From Streptoalloteichus tenebrarius (GTDB taxonomy: Bacteria; Actinomycetota; Actinomycetes; Mycobacteriales; Pseudonocardiaceae), in the NCBI RefSeq assembly GCF_024171885.1, contig NZ_JAMTCP010000012.1, positions 78,624 through 142,623 of the forward strand: 64,000 bases of DNA. Reading direction: 5' to 3'. The position numbers and the translations under genes are program-made. Shown here piece by piece: positions 8,529-17,421 of this stretch (its first letter is position 1; each line of letters begins with the position of its first letter). Under the pieces are notes generated by a model, which was not told the DNA's origin, did no database searches, and saw nothing but the letters and a program-made list of their open reading frames with translations.

Positions 8529-9605
8529 TCAGCGGCGGCGGCGCGGCCGCCCCAGCGCGGTCACTCCGAGCACGATCTCGTGGTGGGGATCACAGCCGAG
8601 GACCTCCTCCACCAGCTCGTCCCGCAGCGCGGCGGTGAAGCCGATCCGCAGTCCCATGGCGGTCGCCACGAGGTAGGCGGTCTGGGACAGGTGCCCGACG
8701 TCCATCTGCACGACCCGGTAGGCGCGGGCGGTGTCGTACTTCCACCGCGTGCGGCCCAACACGGCCGTGTAGTAGATGGCGGCCGCCGCCTCCCCGACCC
8801 ACTCCTGGTCCCCGGCCGACGCCGCGACCTGCTCCGGCGTCCACGCGCACCCCAACGGCTCCAGCACGTGCCGCGCCGCGTCGTAGTGGTACCAGCCCGG
8901 CTCCAGGCCCTCGACGCGTTGCGCGTGCAGGTACAGCTCGACCGGATGCCGACCACCGCCCGAGGGGCTGGTCTTCAGCACCGTGCCGGAACGGCCGATC
9001 GCGCCCCGCACCGGGAGCGGGCCGCCCACGATCCGCAGCAGGTGGCCCAGCTCGCCCAGGTCGAGCGGCTCGGGACCGAACCGCCGGCTGGTGCGCCGCT
9101 CCAACAGCACCTGCAACAGGGGACGGTTGGCCCACGCGGGAAGGCCGTTGCCCTTGGGCAGCTCCACCGGGCCGGTGCCGATGCGCTTGAACGGCGGGGG
9201 CGGCGGGTTGGTGGCGAGCTTGTCGTCCAGCTCGGCGTCCTGCTCGGTCCAGCTCGCGTACCGCGTGTCGCCCAGCGTCCTGGTCGCGAAGTGGAAGTGC
9301 CGCGCGGAGGGGCCCCAGTCAGCCCACGCCGCCAGCAGCGCCTGTTCCTCGCCGTGCTCCGGGGACCCCTCCACCACGAGCACGCCGGCCTCGACCAGCT
9401 CGTCGACGACCTTGCGCACCGCGGCGGCGTCCTCGGGCGCCAGCTCGGCGCAGACGTCGTCCGGGTCGGCGAACTCGGCGAAGGCCCGGCACACCCGCTC
9501 GGCGACCTCGGTCATCTCGAACTGCCTGTGGTGCAGGTAGTCGTCCCAGACCAGGCGCCCTCGGTCGTAGAACAGGGCCGCGTACTCAGCGACCTTGACC
9601 CGCAT
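8529..9605 (-). CDS. SagB/ThcOx-type flavin-dependent dehydrogenase
   Basis: 358-residue protein of the nitroreductase-like SagB family, FMN enzymes best known for oxidising azolines to azoles in ribosomal peptides. Residues 1-100 form an alpha/beta front part with no clear flavin motif. The nitroreductase domain (about 150-350) carries LLERRTSRRFGPEPL, the Gly-rich TSPSGGGRHP flavin loop and GWYHYD. The ATG at 9605 lies inside the end of the ATP-grasp gene (20-base overlap), so translation is coupled. No YcaO cyclodehydratase is nearby, so the usual azoline substrate is unlikely. A different oxidation of the small peptide encoded at the head of the operon is an inference. Confidence 0.88.
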   Translation of the reverse strand: MRVKVAEYAALFYDRGRLVWDDYLHHRQFEMTEVAERVCRAFAEFADPDDVCAELAPEDAAAVRKVVDELVEAGVLVVEGSPEHGEEQALLAAWADWGPSARHFHFATRTLGDTRYASWTEQDAELDDKLATNPPPPPFKRIGTGPVELPKGNGLPAWANRPLLQVLLERRTSRRFGPEPLDLGELGHLLRIVGGPLPVRGAIGRSGTVLKTSPSGGGRHPVELYLHAQRVEGLEPGWYHYDAARHVLEPLGCAWTPEQVAASAGDQEWVGEAAAAIYYTAVLGRTRWKYDTARAYRVVQMDVGHLSQTAYLVATAMGLRIGFTAALRDELVEEVLGCDPHHEIVLGVTALGRPRRRR

Positions 9606-10776
9606 ACCGCAGCTCCTCGAACCGGGCGGCCACCCACGCGTGCACGGCGTCGGACACCTCGGTGGTTCCGGCTCGATGTTCGAACCAGCGCCAGTCGCAG
9701 TTCACGTTCACCTCGAGGAAGACGTGCTCGCCGTCGACCGCGAGCAGATCGAAGGCGGCCACCTGGAGCCGCCAGTGACGGGTCAACGCGAGCAGTCTTT
9801 CACCCAGTGGTGTGGGCAGTCGCGCGCGGTCCACCGTCACGGCCTCGGGGTCGACCCAGAGCTGCGCGGGGTCGTCCTTGCGGACGCGGAAGGTGATCAG
9901 CCGCTCGCCCACGACGAACACGCGCAGCTCGTGGTCGGCGCCCAGGTACTGCTGGACGATCACCGGGGCCGGTTCCGGGGTCTCGCCGGCGCGGTTGACG
10001 TCGAGGGGTCGGGGGAACAGCCCGTGCAACGCGCCGGGGCGCGGCTCCAGCAGGTGGTGGCCGGTGCTCTTGACGACGCAGGGCCCGCCGCCGGGGCGGT
10101 TGCGGCCCGGCCAGGTGGTGACGGCGGTGCGGGGCACGCGGAGCCCGAACGCGGCGGCGTCGGTGAGCTGGGTGAGCCGGTCGAGGCGCGCGGTGTGCCG
10201 GGCGGGGTTGACGTGGGCCCAGTCGCCGCGGTGGGCCATCCAGTCGGCCAGGGCCTGCCACTGGGTGCGGGCGTAGGCGCCGGCCACGGTGCGCGGGTCG
10301 ACGGGCAGGGCGGTGAGGTCGAAGTGCCGGCGCCACACCAGGACCGGGCGCAGCAGCCAGCGGTCCAGCTCGATGATCGGGGTGTCGACGTGCACGGTGA
10401 GCGCGAGGTCCAGGCAGCGGTCGACGTCGATGCGGGCCATCCGCACCCCGTGCTCGGCGAGGGCGAGCGACAGCTCGTTCATCTCCATGTCGGCCGCGCG
10501 GGCGAGCACCAGCACGCAGGGCACGGGCTCCCCGCCGGGGTCGCCGACCAGGTCGCCGCCGTGCACGCGCTCCTGGAAGTCCAGGCAGGTGGCGGGGGCG
10601 CGGAAGAAGTAGTCCTGCCCCTGGAGCAGCAGGGGCGCCGGTCGGTCGGTGATCCGGGAGCGGGAGATCAGGGACCGCGAGGTCGCGGGGTGGGAGGGCC
10701 GCTCGGTCCGGTGGGGCGCTACGAGGGGTCCGGGCGGGAGGGGATCGTCCTGCCCGTCCCGCCCGGCGTCGCGCAC
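9586..10776 (-). CDS. ATP-grasp ligase, MvdC/MvdD-like peptide maturase
   Basis: 396 residues from the GTG at 10776, two bases beyond the stop of the small peptide gene, with GAAGGA eight bases upstream. The fold is ATP-grasp: the nucleotide-binding half contains CVVKSTGHH (about residue 230), hinge VIVQQYL (about 275), DHELRVFVVG and the metal site FLEVNVNCDW near the C-terminus (about 360), as in graspetide-type peptide ligases. These enzymes usually form ester or amide crosslinks in a precursor peptide. Tight packing between a tiny peptide gene and a SagB-type oxidase supports a peptide-modifying role. A free amino-acid ligase is the main alternative. Confidence 0.8.
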   Translation of the reverse strand: MRDAGRDGQDDPLPPGPLVAPHRTERPSHPATSRSLISRSRITDRPAPLLLQGQDYFFRAPATCLDFQERVHGGDLVGDPGGEPVPCVLVLARAADMEMNELSLALAEHGVRMARIDVDRCLDLALTVHVDTPIIELDRWLLRPVLVWRRHFDLTALPVDPRTVAGAYARTQWQALADWMAHRGDWAHVNPARHTARLDRLTQLTDAAAFGLRVPRTAVTTWPGRNRPGGGPCVVKSTGHHLLEPRPGALHGLFPRPLDVNRAGETPEPAPVIVQQYLGADHELRVFVVGERLITFRVRKDDPAQLWVDPEAVTVDRARLPTPLGERLLALTRHWRLQVAAFDLLAVDGEHVFLEVNVNCDWRWFEHRAGTTEVSDAVHAWVAARFEELRYAGQGR

Positions 10777-10777
10777 C

Positions 10778-10900
10778 TCAGTCGTCCTTCTTCCGGGCGT
10801 AGATCTTGTGGGCCCTGGCGTACTCGGAGGCGTACTCGGCCAACACGCCGTCCTCGACCTCACCCCGGCGGACCCGCGCCGCCAACTCCTGGAGCGACAT
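10778..10900 (-). CDS. 40-residue peptide, candidate modified-peptide precursor
   Basis: A short gene, below most ORF cut-offs, whose ATG at 10900 has GAGAGGTG six bases upstream. The peptide starts MSLQELAARVRRGEVEDGVL, an amphipathic leader-like helix, and ends YASEYARAHKIYARKKDD. It has no Cys, Ser or Thr in its second half but is rich in Tyr, Lys, Arg, Glu and Asp. That would suit an ATP-grasp lactam between Lys and an acidic side chain and oxidation by a flavoenzyme. Its stop is one base from the ATP-grasp start, which makes it the operon leader gene. I do not recognise a named family. It could also be a regulator of the two enzymes. Confidence 0.7.
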   Translation of the reverse strand: MSLQELAARVRRGEVEDGVLAEYASEYARAHKIYARKKDD

Positions 10901-10936
10901 GGCGGTCACCTCTCCCCACACGGTGTTCACACGTTC

Positions 10937-10969
10937 AGGTGATACACCTTGGGTAGTCTTGGTTTCACC
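10937..10969. promoter_or_regulatory. Palindromic operator candidates before the peptide operon
   Basis: The perfect inverted repeat AGGTG-ATA-CACCT (10937-10949) lies 37 bases upstream of the peptide start. A second, shorter one is GGT-TTC-ACC (10961-10969). Further AGGTGA/TCACCT half-sites occur at 10906, 11002 and 11043. The spacing suggests a dimeric repressor or activator, perhaps of the XRE type. No regulator gene is adjacent. Confidence 0.45.
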
Positions 10970-11064
10970 TAACGCAAAGTCAAGTCGGTCCGGTGATTTT
11001 GTCACCTGCTGGGACCAACCGCTTGCGACGATCGGGCGCATCAGGTGATCATCCCCAAACACGA

Positions 11065-11147
11065 CGTCGCCCGGAGCCTACGCGGACTCCGGGCGACGAT
11101 CGACCTCGTCCCGGCGGGCGCACCCGCCGGCCGGGGACCGGCGGGTG
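11065..11147 (-). terminator. Two tandem hairpins terminating ndh
   Basis: First, reading from ndh, CACCCGCCGG (11121-11130) pairs with CCGGCGGGTG (11138-11147). Then CGTCGCCCGGAG (11065-11076) pairs with CTCCGGGCGACG (11087-11098). Both stems are perfect (10 and 12 bp). Together they insulate ndh from the peptide operon on the same strand. Confidence 0.75.
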
Positions 11148-11158
11148 GCGACGGCGCG

Positions 11159-12487
11159 TCAGCCGCCCTTGGCGACCCGCTCGAACTCGGCCTTCGGCTC
11201 GTTGATCTGCCCCAGCGAGATCACCTCGCGGCGGAACAGCAGCGCCAGCGTCCAGTCCATGATGATGCGGAACTTCCGGTTGAAGGTCGGCATCTTGCTG
11301 ACGTGGTAGGCGCGGTGCATGGCCCACGCCGGGTAGCCCTTGAGCTTGATCCCGGCGACGTCGGCGACACCCTTGTACAGGCCGAGGCTGGCCACCGACC
11401 CCAGGTACTTGTGGTAGTAGTCCTTGGTCTTGCGACCGCGGAGCGTGGCGACGATGTTGTTCGCCAGCACCTTCGACTGCCGCACCGCGTGCTGGGCCGA
11501 CGGGCTGCACGTGGCCTGCGGGTCCTCCTCGATCCGGGACAGGTCCGGAACGGCCGTGCAGTCGCCGGCGCCCCAGGCGTCCGGGGTGCCCTCGACCTGG
11601 AGCGAGGCGGTGCACCGCAGCCGGCCGCGCGGCTCCAGCGGCAGGTCGGTCTCGGCCAGCACCGGGTTGGCCTTCACGCCGGCCGTCCAGATCACCGTGT
11701 CGGTGTCGAACTCGGTGCCGTCGCTGAGCACCACGTGCCCGCCCTCGACGCTCTTGACCAGCGTCTCCAGGTAGACCTCGATGCCGCGGTCCATCAGCCG
11801 CTCGACGGTGTAGACGCCCATCTTCGGGCTGACCTCGGGCAGCACCCGGTTCGCGGCGTCCACCAGGACCCACCGCATGTCCTCGGGCTTGATGTTGTCG
11901 TAGTACCGGCAGGCGTAGCGCGCCATGTCCTCAAGCTCGCCGAGCATCTCGATGCCGGCGAAGCCGCCGCCGATGACCAGGAAGGTCAGCATCCGGCGGC
12001 GCTGCTCGGGATCGGGCGTGCTCGCCGCGGCGTCCAGCCGGGACAGCACGTGGTTGCGGAGGTAGATGGCCTCGCCGATCGTCTTGGCGGCGATGCCCAC
12101 CTCGGCCAGCCCCGGGATCGGCAGGGTCCGCGCGACGGAGCCCAGCGCGACGACCAACTGGTCGTACTCGATCTCCTCGACGTGGCCGTCCGGCGCCTCC
12201 ATGGTCGCGACCTTGCGCGCGTGCTCGATCTTGGTGATCCGCCCCGTGAGGACGTTGCACCGCCTGAGCACCCGACGCAACGGCACGACCACGTGCCGCG
12301 GCTCGATGGAACCGCCCGACGCCTCCGGAATGAACGGCTGGTACGTCATGTGCGGCTGCGGGTCGACGACGGTGATCGACGCCTCGTTGCGCCGGAGCTT
12401 CGACTGCAGCCGCAGCGCGGTGTACAGGCCGACGTAACCGCCGCCGGCCACGAGGATCCGTGTCGGACCGCTCTTCCCTGCTGCCAT
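11159..12487 (-). CDS. ndh: Type II NADH dehydrogenase
   Basis: Single-subunit, non-proton-pumping NADH:quinone oxidoreductase of the respiratory chain, peripheral on the inner membrane. It is 442 residues from ATG 12487. A GTG at 12508 in the same frame would add 7 residues. The FAD Rossmann motif GGGYVGLYTALRL is at the N-terminus. A second dinucleotide fold, VIGGGFAGIEMLGEL, lies near residue 175. The quinone-side signature GVKANPV and FAD motif WGAGDCTAVPD follow (about 275-310), and the C-terminal helix region anchors the protein to the membrane. Size and motifs match actinobacterial Ndh. It is monocistronic with strong terminators. Confidence 0.92.
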   Translation of the reverse strand: MAAGKSGPTRILVAGGGYVGLYTALRLQSKLRRNEASITVVDPQPHMTYQPFIPEASGGSIEPRHVVVPLRRVLRRCNVLTGRITKIEHARKVATMEAPDGHVEEIEYDQLVVALGSVARTLPIPGLAEVGIAAKTIGEAIYLRNHVLSRLDAAASTPDPEQRRRMLTFLVIGGGFAGIEMLGELEDMARYACRYYDNIKPEDMRWVLVDAANRVLPEVSPKMGVYTVERLMDRGIEVYLETLVKSVEGGHVVLSDGTEFDTDTVIWTAGVKANPVLAETDLPLEPRGRLRCTASLQVEGTPDAWGAGDCTAVPDLSRIEEDPQATCSPSAQHAVRQSKVLANNIVATLRGRKTKDYYHKYLGSVASLGLYKGVADVAGIKLKGYPAWAMHRAYHVSKMPTFNRKFRIIMDWTLALLFRREVISLGQINEPKAEFERVAKGG

Positions 12488-12540
12488 GGCTCCATGGTCG
12501 CACCGCACCCAACCGGTCGCTTGACACCCTCCTTACGGGT

Positions 12541-12567
12541 GTGACGTCCGTTGTAGACGTACGTCAC
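12541..12567. promoter_or_regulatory. Inverted repeat upstream of ndh
   Basis: GTGACGT (12541-12547) and ACGTCAC (12561-12567) form a 7-bp inverted repeat with a 13-base spacer. The right arm also contains the palindrome GACGTACGTC (12556-12565). It lies 54-80 bases upstream of the ndh ATG, where an operator would be expected. Confidence 0.45.
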
Positions 12568-12666
12568 AGTAGCGGCCCTACGTATGCCTTGACCTGCGGC
12601 GTTGGTGGTGCCACATCAGTTCAGGGTGACGGGTGCCCGGTGCGCGACCCGGTTTTTCTTGATCAA

Positions 12667-13410
12667 CTAGAGGGTCGCGAGGCCGGCCGTCGCACCCGCC
12701 CTCCGCAACACGTCCTCCACCATCGCCGGGGTCAGCCGCCCGGTGAACGTGTTCTGCTGGCTGGGGTGGTAACACCCGAACAGACGCAGGTCGGCCCCGC
12801 CGTCCGTGGCCGGCAGGACGACGTCCACGCCGTGCCCGAACACCGGGCGCGGGGTCGGCACCCGCCACGCCGTGTGGTGCAGCACCGGGAGCAGGGCCTG
12901 CCACCCGAACCCGCCGAGCACCACGACCGCCCGCAGCGTCGGCCGCAGGAGCTGGAGCTCCCTGGCCAGCCACGAGCGGCAGTTGTCCCGCTCCCCCGGC
13001 GTGGGCTTGTTCTCCGGCGGGGCGCACCGCACCGGCGCGGTGACGCGGGTCCCGTACAGCTCCAGCCCGTCGTCCCTGCTCAGCGCCACGGATTGCGAGG
13101 CGAGGCCCACGGCGTGCATGGCCGCGTAGAGCACGTCGCCCGACCGGTCGCCGGTGAACATGCGCCCCGTCCGGTTCGCGCCGTGCGCCGCCGGGGCCAA
13201 GCCGACGATCGCCAGCCTGGCGTCCACCGGGCCGAAACCGGGCACGGGGCGACCCCAGTACACCTGGTCGCGGAAGGCCGCCCTGCGCGTGCGGGCCACC
13301 TCCTCGCGCCAGGCCACGAGCCGGGGGCAGGCACGGCAGTGGGTGACCAGCTCGTCCAGCTCCGCCAGGTCGGACACGCCGGCGGCGGCCGCGGCCGGAT
13401 CGGTGAGCAC
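12667..13410 (-). CDS. Uracil-DNA glycosylase, family 5 (UDGb-like)
   Basis: DNA repair enzyme removing uracil and other deaminated bases. It is 247 residues from the GTG at 13410, which has GGGAGGAG seven bases upstream. Longer in-frame starts would run into the divergent gene. Four-Cys iron-sulfur family features are visible (CRACPRL near residue 30, [16 protein letters not shown] near 130). The active-site loop [19 protein letters not shown] (about 75) and the C-terminal motif [13 protein letters not shown] are characteristic of family 5. It is divergent from the peptidase gene, sharing a 50-bp promoter region. Confidence 0.9.
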   Translation of the reverse strand: MLTDPAAAAAGVSDLAELDELVTHCRACPRLVAWREEVARTRRAAFRDQVYWGRPVPGFGPVDARLAIVGLAPAAHGANRTGRMFTGDRSGDVLYAAMHAVGLASQSVALSRDDGLELYGTRVTAPVRCAPPENKPTPGERDNCRSWLARELQLLRPTLRAVVVLGGFGWQALLPVLHHTAWRVPTPRPVFGHGVDVVLPATDGGADLRLFGCYHPSQQNTFTGRLTPAMVEDVLRRAGATAGLATL

Positions 13411-13459
13411 GGAACAACTCCTCCCGTGGTGGGCGTGATCACCTTTAGGGTGACTCAGC

Positions 13460-14965
13460 ATGTCAAAGGACGCCACGGAGCGACGTTCCTCGGGGCAGCC
13501 GGACGACGCGGAGGACACCCGGGTCGACGCGAGTCCCGAACCCACCGACGACCTGGTCACCACCCGGCACACCCTGACCGCGGACGGCCGCGAGCTGACC
13601 TACACGGCCACCGCCGGCCGCGTCGTGCTGCGCAGGGAGGTGCACAACGACGGCAGGTTCGACGGCCACCTGCCGAAGGCGGAGGTCTTCGTCACCGCGT
13701 ACACCCTCGACGGGGCCGACCCGGGGACGCGGCCGGTGACCTTCGCGTTCAACGGCGGCCCCGGCTCGTCGAGCGTCTGGCTGCACCTGGGCCTGTTCGG
13801 GCCGCGCCGGGTCGTGATGGGCGACGCGGGGAACCTGCTCCCCCCGCCCTACGGGCTGACCGACAACGCCGAGACCCTGCTCGCGCACAGCGACCTGGTG
13901 TTCGTCGACCCCGTGTCCACCGGCTACTCCCGGGCGGTCAAGGGTGAGAAGCCGGAGGACTACCACGGCTTCCAGGGCGACCTGGAGTCCGTCGGGGAGA
14001 TCATCCGGCTGTGGACGACCCGGCACGGGCGCTGGATGTCGCCGAAGTTCCTCGCCGGCGAGTCCTACGGCACGCTGCGCGCCGCGGCGCTCGCCGACCA
14101 CCTCCAGACGCGCTACGGCATGTACCTCAACGGGCTCGTGCTGATCTCCGCCGTGCTGGACATGGGCACGATCCGCTTCACCCAGGGCAACGACCTGCCG
14201 TACGCGCTGTTCCTGCCCACCTACGCGGCCATCGCGCACCACCACGGCCTGCACGGCGACCGGCCGCTGCCCGACCTGCTCGCGGAGGCCACCGAGTTCG
14301 CCGCGAAGGACTACCCGTGGGCGCTCAGCCGCGGCGCGCGGCTGTCCGACGCCGAACGCGCCGAGACGGTGCGCAGGGTGGCCTCGCTGACCGGCCTCGA
14401 CGCGGACTACGTGGACCGGGTCGACCTGCGGCTGGAGCACGTCCGGTTCTTCACGGAGCTGCTCAGGGACCGGCGCCAGGTGGTGGGCCGGCTCGACGGC
14501 CGGTTCACCGGGTGGGACCCGGACGCGGGCCGGGAGCACTTCGTCGAGGACCCGTCACTCCTGGCGATCATGGGCCCGTACACGGCGGCGCTCAACCACT
14601 ACGTGCACGCGGAGCTCGACTACCACAACGACCTGCCGTACGAGATCCTCACCGACCGCGTCCACCCGTGGTCCTACCGGGAGTTCGAGGGCGCGCACGT
14701 CAACGTGGCGGACAAGCTCGCCAACGCCATGCGCTCCAACCCGCACCTGCTGGTCCACGTGGCCTGCGGCTACCACGACGGCGCCACGCCGTTCGCCGCG
14801 GCCGAGCACACGATGGCGAACCTGGCGATCCCGCCGGTGCTGCGGGACAACATCGAGTTCCGGTACTACGAGGCCGGACACATGATGTACGTCCACGAGC
14901 CGACGCGCGTCCAGCAGTCCGCGGACATCGCGGCCTTCCTCCGTTCGGCCGCGCCGACGAGCTGA
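13460..14965 (+). CDS. S10 family serine carboxypeptidase
   Basis: 501-residue peptidase of the carboxypeptidase Y family. Conserved blocks are [13 protein letters not shown] (oxyanion region, about residue 97), nucleophile serine in GESYGT (about 200), an aspartate near DGATPF (about 439) and the catalytic histidine in GHMMYVHEP (about 473). No signal peptide is visible, so a cytoplasmic location is likely, as for many bacterial S10 proteins. The acidic first 30 residues are low complexity. An AGGGTGA box precedes the ATG. A very long perfect hairpin lies just after the stop. Confidence 0.9.
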   Translation: MSKDATERRSSGQPDDAEDTRVDASPEPTDDLVTTRHTLTADGRELTYTATAGRVVLRREVHNDGRFDGHLPKAEVFVTAYTLDGADPGTRPVTFAFNGGPGSSSVWLHLGLFGPRRVVMGDAGNLLPPPYGLTDNAETLLAHSDLVFVDPVSTGYSRAVKGEKPEDYHGFQGDLESVGEIIRLWTTRHGRWMSPKFLAGESYGTLRAAALADHLQTRYGMYLNGLVLISAVLDMGTIRFTQGNDLPYALFLPTYAAIAHHHGLHGDRPLPDLLAEATEFAAKDYPWALSRGARLSDAERAETVRRVASLTGLDADYVDRVDLRLEHVRFFTELLRDRRQVVGRLDGRFTGWDPDAGREHFVEDPSLLAIMGPYTAALNHYVHAELDYHNDLPYEILTDRVHPWSYREFEGAHVNVADKLANAMRSNPHLLVHVACGYHDGATPFAAAEHTMANLAIPPVLRDNIEFRYYEAGHMMYVHEPTRVQQSADIAAFLRSAAPTS

Positions 14966-14972
14966 CGCCGAA

Positions 14973-15024
14973 CGCCCGGCCGGACGCGTCGTGCCTCGCG
15001 GCGCGGAACGCGTCCGGCCGGGCG
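14973..15024 (+). terminator. Strong 17-bp hairpin after the S10 peptidase gene
   Basis: Positions 14973-14989 pair perfectly with 15008-15024 (arm CGCCCGGCCGGACGCGT) around an 18-base loop, 8 bases beyond the stop codon. Confidence 0.85.
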
Positions 15025-15106
15025 GATGTTCCGCGTCTCCCGCCTTCCAGCGACGCGCCAGCGCGCTCTCGTGGCCCCGGGCCGACAGCCCTCGCACCCC
15101 GCTCTG

Positions 15107-15248
15107 GTCAGCCCCCTCCCACCCGGGGGGCGAGCCCCGCTCCAGGCTATCGGCCCAGCTCAGGCGCGCAAAACCCGTTGCCTGTCGCCTGTGGATAACT
15201 CCGCTCCACCCCGCCCCGGAAGCCTCTGAAACACCGGGCTGTGGATAA
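15107..15248 (+). repeat. Dispersed hairpin/DnaA-box element, copy 2
   Basis: Core at 15107-15155 with the shared GGCGAGCCCCGCTCCAGG and CTATCGGC. It is followed after 39 bases by TGTGGATAA at 15190-15198 and 15240-15248, perfect complements of TTATCCACA, starting 50 bases apart. Same orientation as copy 1. Confidence 0.8.
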
Positions 15249-15719
15249 CTCGGCCCTTCCAGTTGCGGAACCCCGAACCTCAGGACAAGATCCGCAGGGC
15301 TCTGTCGGCCCTCGCGGGGGGGACAAGATGCCGCACTCCAGCGAGCACCAGGCACCACACCGCCTCATCGTCCCGACACCCCGACACCCCGGCGCGACGA
15401 CGCGACGACCGCACGCCGGAGAGACGACCCCACGCCGGAGAGACGACGAGAAGATCAGGGAACGCGTTCCGCCGTTCCACAACCCCTGGATCGCCTTCCG
15501 CCTTTCCCGGTGTCAGGTCGCATCCCGGTTCCCGGATCGAGATGCCAGAACCCGGCCCTGTTCCGCCAGTGCCGACGCGGAATCGCGCGTGAGCGGCAAG
15601 AACCCGCCTGAACAACGAAGACGACGCACGAGACACCTCGCCAGGAACCCGCGTTCCTCACCTGACGAAACCCTTGCGCCCCAAGCGGTCCTGGCCGCCG
15701 TCCTGAGCCCCGCGCATGC
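15249..15719. other. Gene-free stretch between the S10 peptidase and the membrane-protein operon
   Basis: I see no supported gene in these 470 bases. Short frames exist on both strands but none has coding-like third-base bias or a recognisable fold. A direct duplication of ACGCCGGAGAGACGAC lies around 15411-15447. Confidence 0.5.
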
Positions 15720-16739
15720 TCAACCCCCGCGCACGAACTCCATCCGCGTGTTGCTGTCGTCGGGAAGCACGACCACGACGCCCCGACCCCTGGTCCAGCC
15801 GTCGGGAATCAGAAAGAACCTGTTCCCGGTGTGCTCCACGAGCCGCAGCCCCCGGTACCGGAACCGGTAGTGCGCGTTCTCCGGGTCGAGCCGCGTCTCC
15901 TCGGCGATCGAGGTGTCCAGGTGCAGCCGCTCGGTGGCGTAGACGACCACGGCCGGCCGCTTCGCCAGGTCCCGTTCCAGCCCGTCCACCTGCCACTGCC
16001 CGTACACCTCGGCGTACCGCGACGCCGACCAGAACAGGCTCAACGCGACGACCGACGCCACCAACCACTTCGCTGACCGCCACCGCCACGACCCGCCGCC
16101 GAGCTGCCCGCCCAACCTCACGCCTGGCTGCGCGCCTGCCTGCCCAGCGAGGCGCCGCAACGAAAGGGCGTACAACGACAGCAGCGCCCCCAGCCCGATC
16201 GACGCCGGGAAGAGCAGCCGGGCGAGCAGTGGGACCACCAGACGCGCCGCCAGGACCACGGCGGGAAGCACGAGCCAGGCGAGGGCGAGCACGCCCAGCA
16301 CGCGCCTGGCCCTCGGCCCCGGGCCGTCCCCGCCGAACCGCGCCCGCAGCCGCCCGTCGACCCACAGCCACCCCAGCGCGAGCAACGCGAGGGCGGACAA
16401 CACCGGGAACAACGGGCCGACGCTGCTGAGCAGGTAGTACTGGTTGGACAGTCCGCGAAGGCTCTCGTCGACGCCCAACGCGCGCGACTCCGCGTCCGCC
16501 CGTTGCCAGCCGAAGTAGACCAACAGCGCGGACAGCACGGTGGCGTTGGCCAGCACCCCGCCCGCCAGCCGCGCCAGCTCGGACCAGTCCGTGTTCGGCG
16601 CGCCCCCGCCGCCTGTGTCGCCCCCGGCGCCCGTATCGACCCCGGCGCCCCTGCCGACCCCGCCGCTCCTGCCGGCCCCGGCGCCCCTGTCAACCCCGGC
16701 GCCACGGCCGGGACGCGGTGCGAGGCGGCGGGGCCGCAT
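15720..16739 (-). CDS. Membrane protein, paralogue A of a tandem pair
   Basis: 339-residue protein with four to five hydrophobic segments (about 60-80, 105-125, 150-215, 245-262) and an extracytoplasmic C-terminal domain of about 90 residues. The first 35 residues are Gly/Ala/Pro-rich. The C-terminal domain contains AVVVYATERLHL and ends GVVVVLPDDSNTRMEFVRGG. The same architecture and closing motif recur in the gene at 17422-18306, so the two are paralogues. The ATG at 16739 overlaps the stop of the lipoprotein gene (TGATG). No known family function. Confidence 0.75.
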   Translation of the reverse strand: MRPRRLAPRPGRGAGVDRGAGAGRSGGVGRGAGVDTGAGGDTGGGGAPNTDWSELARLAGGVLANATVLSALLVYFGWQRADAESRALGVDESLRGLSNQYYLLSSVGPLFPVLSALALLALGWLWVDGRLRARFGGDGPGPRARRVLGVLALAWLVLPAVVLAARLVVPLLARLLFPASIGLGALLSLYALSLRRLAGQAGAQPGVRLGGQLGGGSWRWRSAKWLVASVVALSLFWSASRYAEVYGQWQVDGLERDLAKRPAVVVYATERLHLDTSIAEETRLDPENAHYRFRYRGLRLVEHTGNRFFLIPDGWTRGRGVVVVLPDDSNTRMEFVRGG

Positions 16740-17365
16740 CACCGACTGCCCGTCATCCCGGTCGGCTTCCCCGGCGTGGGGCCGGTGCCCGGCCGCGAGG
16801 GCGCCGACGTCGTGGTCGTCCCCGTGGGGTACGGGCCCGTGGTTCGCGACGGGCTCGTGGTCCGTCGGGTGGTGGGCGTGGAGGTGGTCACCGCGACACG
16901 GGGATCCAGCCGGCGTCCCTCCGGCCACTTCGGCGGCGGCTGCGGCTCGCACGTGATCTGCGAGTCGGGCATCTTGTCCAGCGCGTGCACCAGGTTGCAG
17001 TCGATCTCACCGGTGGGGCCCTCGGTGCCCATCGCGAAGCGCTGCTTCATCTGCTGCGTCTCCCTCCGCGCCCGCTCTTCGTCGCCCGACGCCATGGCGA
17101 TCGCCGCCTGGTAGAGCATCACGTTGCGTGGCGTGGTCATCTCCTGCCAACCGCTGTCGAGCAGCTCCTGCGCCCGCCGGGGGTCGCCCGCCCGCAACGC
17201 CTCGTAGATCTCCCGTTCCCTGGACGGCGTCGCGCCGGGCGATACGGGCGGCGGCGGAGGCAACGCCATGCCCTGACCGGCCGGGGTTCCGACGACGTCG
17301 CAGCCGGGAAGCAGGAACGCCAGTCCGAGGAGGAGACCCGCCCCGCGCCGCACCATCCGGGTCAT
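16739..17365 (-). CDS. Lipoprotein with Pro/Thr-rich tail
   Basis: 208 residues. A signal peptide with lipobox LLPGC (Cys about 22) is followed by a Pro-rich stretch, then a helical segment of TPR-like character (EIYEALRAGDPRRAQELLDSG to about residue 115). A Cys-containing loop (CNLVHALDK, ITCEPQPPPKWPEG) and a low-complexity Pro/Thr/Ser tail of about 50 residues follow. It is sandwiched between the two paralogous membrane proteins on the same strand, so the three probably form an envelope complex. Function unknown. Confidence 0.75.
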   Translation of the reverse strand: MTRMVRRGAGLLLGLAFLLPGCDVVGTPAGQGMALPPPPPVSPGATPSREREIYEALRAGDPRRAQELLDSGWQEMTTPRNVMLYQAAIAMASGDEERARRETQQMKQRFAMGTEGPTGEIDCNLVHALDKMPDSQITCEPQPPPKWPEGRRLDPRVAVTTSTPTTRRTTSPSRTTGPYPTGTTTTSAPSRPGTGPTPGKPTGMTGSR

Positions 17366-17421
17366 CGCCGCTCCTTCCGGGTCTCGGCTGACTCGGCCTC
17401 GGCCGGCTCAGCCTGGCCTGA

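Noticed and set aside
8529..10900. Thiazole/oxazole-modified microcin cluster
   Set aside because: No YcaO cyclodehydratase or E1-like partner is present, and the peptide's second half lacks Cys and Thr and has a single Ser.
15280..15636. 118-residue minus-strand frame in the gap after the S10 peptidase
   Set aside because: No coding-type third-base bias, no RBS and no recognisable domain.
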